From contig OY755039.1 of the NCBI GenBank assembly GCA_963576565.1, positions 24,938,602 through 25,002,601 on the forward strand: DNA of 64,000 bases. The letters are read 5' to 3'. Both the position numbers and the translations under genes were made by a program. Positions 60,740-64,000 of the stretch are shown here, in pieces (positions within the stretch are counted from its first letter, which is position 1; every line of letters starts with the position of its first letter). Under the pieces are notes generated by a model, which saw only the letters and a program-made list of their open reading frames with translations, was not told where the DNA came from and searched no databases. The DNA comes from Aspidapion aeneum (lineage: Eukaryota > Arthropoda > Insecta > Coleoptera > Brentidae).

Positions 60740-62130
60740 ACAGAACGTAAAACCTACAAATACCTTATTAATGCAAAATAACTAAATATAATTACAGCTA
60801 CTAATTAAATAATAACCCATAATTAATTAATTTAATATTAAATAAGAATGATCCTTATAATAAATATACAGTATATTAATAATTAAATTCACATATATTT
60901 TTAAATACCAACAATATATTAGTGCTTAATGTAGCTTTTTTTAAATATTACCAGACGATTTTGTTTTTATTAACAAATATTTGTTTCAATTGTTGAAATT
61001 TCTGAATTGTTACCTGCAAACAAATATCTAATAAGCCAAATATGGGCAACGCATTTGGTAACAGTTACAAAATGTTTGTTATTGTTACAAAATTCTTCTC
61101 TCAGTGTGTCTGATTAAATTGAATACAGTTACAGTAATCATAGTAACGATAGTAACAAATATATAAAATGATTACGTAGTAGTTGAGTAACGATTAGTAA
61201 CGAAACGAACATCAACACCTCCATAACCTGCTAAACTAGTTTCTTTTTCTAAGCAGGCTACCCTATGGTCAGTATATAGCTTTTTTCCATGTGGCATACC
61301 TACAACATTCCGCAGTCCTGTAGTAGTAAAAATTAAGAGGCTCTTGTAAAAAAATCAACAGATGCTGCAGATTTGCAAATTTTTTTGGAAATTTAAAAAA
61401 TATTTGTATATTTACGTGGATTCCCGACATTTTTTCATGTGTTAAAATTGGTTGTGAAAGTCAATTTATTTTGACAAAAATTTAAATTTTTTGGGTTATT
61501 CACTGTTTTTTGAATTTTCTCAGACAAATGTAAATTTAATGTAATTTTATGGTATATTTTTATCTCAGGTGATTAGTAGTAAACTAGAAATGTGTGTGTT
61601 TTACATACAATTTTTCCGCGCCTGCCTGCGTTCAATCCTTCTATTTCAGAGGATTCCGAAACCAGTTTAAGTGTCTTGATGGAACGGAAAACTGACTGTC
61701 CGATATCAGTACAACCAACGTCGACCTAGAACGACAAAAAGGATTTTTCGTACCGTTTTATGACCGTCGCACGCGATGATGGAACGAACTTACTATTGCA
61801 TATCAGAGTTGACTTTTTAGAAAATACAAATTTGCACAATTCATACATATACATACATACATAAAGTCAAAATTTTAAATTTTATAAAATTGCCACGACA
61901 TGTACGTGATGCAGGCAACTCAAGCATGCATCTAGTTATACTTCTTTGTTTAATAAACACTTCTTCCCAACACGTTGACGCTCCCAAAAAATAATTCTAT
62001 AAATCAAACGTGATTCAACTTGACCGTAGTATATTATTTTTAGTTTATTTTTATTTAAAACAGTCTCTCTTTTGTAAAAATATGTCATACATACAGGGTC
62101 TCTAATTTCTACGACCGACTTTTTTAAAAC
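60740..62130. other. AT-rich DNA, nothing recognised
   Basis: Apart from the GTAAC-rich right end of the possible hAT element (about 61110-61223) and a GATGGAAC piece at 61676-61797, I see no gene or repeat structure. Confidence 0.35.
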
Positions 62131-62139
62131 GAAAGTACA

Positions 62140-62899
62140 AGCTAAGATTCCTGTGCCACTTCCAAGGCTTTGGCTGTAATAAAAATCATTTTCGATGACA
62201 AAGCCGTTAGAAGCAAGGGCGGATCCAGAGGTGCTTCCCGGGGGGGGGGCACTTTAGGTGACATTCTCTATTGGTAAAAAACGGTATATATTTTTTTAAG
62301 CAGCATTTTATTGAATTACTCAGTGGTTGTAATTTCGATGATAATACCAATAGACACTTTCATGCGCCGCAAGCAAAATTTTTGAATTTTTATTAGCAAA
62401 TACATTACGTTTTACTCATTTTTTGTATATTCAAAAAATTCTCGGGGGGGGGGCAAGTGCCCCTAGTGCCCCACCCTGGATCCGTCACTGGTTAAAAGCG
62501 AGATAGTAATCTGCTTAGCTTACTCTGCTTACTTGCCTGATGAAGCTGCAGAGTGCACAGCAAATAATTTGCCTCTGATAATTGGATGTGAGTCCAACTC
62601 AAGGCATAGTTTTTGGGGAGATGCTATTACAAACAGTAGGAGTAGGAACTTTTTCGAGTTCATCTGACCTCGAAATCCTCAACAGAGGAACGATACCCAC
62701 TTTTTCCAACAGGCCCAAAATCCTTTTTAACCCTTTGCAGCAGAATTCTTGTCGAAGAGTTCGCTGGATGGCATGTGTCGCTGAAAGACTCCTTGTTAGA
62801 CCACACATAGGCTACAAACTTGAAGGCACTTTAGCTTCAAAATCGCCGTCCGCCGTCCCGAAACCCACGGCACACCAAATGGCAAGGCAAAAATCTTAG
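62140..62899 (+). pseudogene. LINE endonuclease (APE/EEP) fragment split by a MITE
   Basis: Left of the MITE: SKALAVIKIIFDDKAV. Right of it: EIVICLAYSAYLPDEAAECT, NNLPLIIGCESNSRHSFWGD, then (in a shifted frame) LEILNRGTIPTFSN. These match the apurinic-type endonuclease of jockey/R1-group LINEs: the SaYlP box, the catalytic (D/N)xN box (here ESN for the usual DxN), the H..WG box and the N.G..PTF box. Frameshifts at about 62660 and later show decay. The fragment could come from the same LINE family as 15975-18327, which lacks this region. Confidence 0.7.
62214..62490. mobile_element. 277-bp hAT MITE inside LINE endonuclease
   Basis: The termini are CAAGGGCGGATCCAG and CTGGATCCGTCACTG. The flanks GTTAGAAG (62206-62213) and GTTAAAAG (62491-62498) match at seven of eight. 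Poly-G tracts lie in the interior. The LINE frame resumes without shift after the duplicated site. Confidence 0.82.
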
Positions 62900-63012
62900 C
62901 ATCCTAAGTCCGGGCACCGACCCCCCCCCCCTGGGTTCGTCCATGAAATAAGGTAGGTACACTTAATTTTTTACATTAGAAACCTTTATTATTAATATGA
63001 TAATTATGATTA

Positions 63013-63545
63013 CACAGAAAAAAAGAAGTTCTTCAGTTAAGAAAAGTAGTTTTCTTGAAAAAATTATCTTGACCCAAAAGCAAAAGTCTCCGAACAAATT
63101 GTTTTCTCTTCATCTAAGCAAACCGCTTGTTTTGGGAAAAAAAAATAATTGTCTTGGTAAATTGTTTTGGTTTAAATTAAACTGCCTTTCGCGAAAAAAA
63201 AGTGGTTTTAAAGCAAGATATAAAATGTCTTACTAATATCGTCTTAACACAAATAAAGCTTTACTTTGCGTCAAGACTTTTAATTTTTTAACTCAAAATA
63301 TCCGGCATCTCAAAACGAAAATGGCGATTTTTTCCATAATACTAGAAAACACAAAACAAGAAGGTTGCCGCTCCCATTCAAAAATATCAATTTTCTTGGA
63401 TAAAGGCAACTTTTATTTTCAACAGAAACCAGCAGTTCAAGAGAATAGTTTTTTTTGTTAAGAAAATATCGTCTTCGTGCATAGGAAAGCAGATTTTTTC
63501 TTGGATCAAAGCAATTTGCATTGACTAAAGACATTTTTTTCTGTG
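63013..63545. mobile_element. 533-bp MITE with TA target site
   Basis: The termini CACAGAAAAAAA and TTTTTTTCTGTG are flanked by TA (63011-63012, 63546-63547). The interior has repeated AAGCAAA/TTTGCTT-like and AAATTGTTTT-like short motifs and shares GATCAAAGCAATTTGC with 8580-8973. It is non-coding. Confidence 0.7.
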
Positions 63546-63837
63546 TATTATGGAAGTAGTACTGTAGTAATATTTTATTTTTAAAACTAAAGTTTTTTAA
63601 TTACTAAGATATTTAATTAAAATTGAGTTGCTGGAATAATGCTGACAAAAACATTGCCACAAGACCCGAGAGTAAATTTCCAATGATGATAACTAGCAGA
63701 AATTTAAGTAAGTGATGGGCTAACTTTAACCTGAAAAATAAAAAAAATAAAATAATGTAAAAAAAATAATTTTAACCCACAAATAAAAAATAGACATATC
63801 AAAATTGGGTAAGTATAAAAAGCAGCCAGCCAGCCCG

Positions 63838-64000
63838 CATAAGAAGAGGTGTCAGACAGGGTGACACAATATCCCCTAAACTATTAAACCAGGTCCTAGA
63901 AGAAGTTTTTAAAATCTTAGATTGGGAAGAAATTGGCATCAAAGTAAGCGGACAATACTTGAGCCACCTAAGGTATGCTGATAATATCGCCTTGTATGAA
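63838..64000 (+). pseudogene. RTE-like reverse transcriptase fragment, cut by window end
   Basis: The frame reads IRRGVRQGDTISPKLLNQVL, then DWEEIGIKVSGQYLSHLRYA and DNIALYE. It matches the RTE-clade RT region from the RQGD box to the catalytic YADD. The second catalytic Asp is Asn (YADN), so this copy cannot be active. It continues past base 64000. Confidence 0.8.

Larger units (their letters stand above)
51921..61223. mobile_element. possible hAT-like element carrying nested insertions
   Basis: TAGAGGTGTTG at 51921 and CAACACCTCCA at 61223 are inverted termini, each followed inward by GTAAC/GTTAC-rich sequence (AGTAACTATTCGTTACTC, GTAACGATTAGTAACGAAAC). The 8-bp flanks TCACGTGC and TAACCTGC agree at six positions. 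Within lie Harbinger-like copy B, the pogo-like element, a hAT MITE and a foldback. Removing these leaves about 2.6 kb. No transposase was seen, and the pairing could be chance between two solo ends. Confidence 0.4.

Noticed and set aside
62582..62899. 105-codon frame read as a new protein
   Set aside because: It is a shifted frame of the LINE endonuclease fragment (LEILNRGTIPTFSN).

Overview
The window is AT-rich, intron-rich, repeat-dominated animal nuclear DNA. I read it as an insect or other arthropod. The signs are a 1.5-kb array whose 10-bp unit contains TTAGG, an insect-type BEL/Pao LTR element, and a minus-strand gene for a family 31 glycosidase split into short exons by canonical GT-AG introns. 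There is no operon structure, CRISPR or bacterial-type gene. The species cannot be fixed from the sequence alone.

The one well-supported host gene is on the minus strand, about 3875-23024. It is a GH31 alpha-glycosidase of the MYORG (KIAA1161) type. I placed ten exons by translating across splice sites. Reading frame continues through eight of the nine junctions. The exception lies just upstream of the exon at 13190-13343, where the frame does not join and a few conserved residues are missing. The 5-prime (N-terminal) exons were not found. The introns are full of mobile DNA: a probable tRNA-headed SINE, foldback elements with TA target sites, hAT elements with 8-bp duplications, a palindrome carrying a tRNA-like gene, and a 5-prime-truncated LINE with a 10-bp target duplication. 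A possible secreted-protein first exon lies at 47-313 (-).

From 23 kb to 64 kb I see almost only mobile and repeated DNA. In order: hAT MITEs (23-28 kb); a 1.3-kb repeat (28.2-29.5 kb); a decayed non-LTR retrotransposon encoding an OTU-like protease, C2H2 zinc fingers, reverse transcriptase and a restriction-like endonuclease (30.0-33.5 kb); 141-bp and 120-bp tandem arrays (34.8-37.1 kb); a TTAGG/TTGGG minisatellite (38.4-39.96 kb); and two opposite 3-kb PIF/Harbinger-like elements (40.7-43.7 and 52.5-55.9 kb). These flank a 2.9-kb BEL/Pao derivative, a 1.36-kb foldback and a hAT deletion derivative. A pogo-like element at 56.2-58.8 kb contains a MULE-like element, which itself contains another foldback. 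The right end holds a LINE endonuclease fragment interrupted by a hAT MITE, and an RTE-like reverse transcriptase running off the window.

The parts worth a second look are the OTU-bearing retrotransposon, the SINE that appears to borrow the 3-prime tail of the LINE 10 kb away, the palindromic tRNA with an unexpected anticodon, the MULE whose arms are tandem repeats, and the nested insertions that can be ordered in time by target duplications and one empty site.
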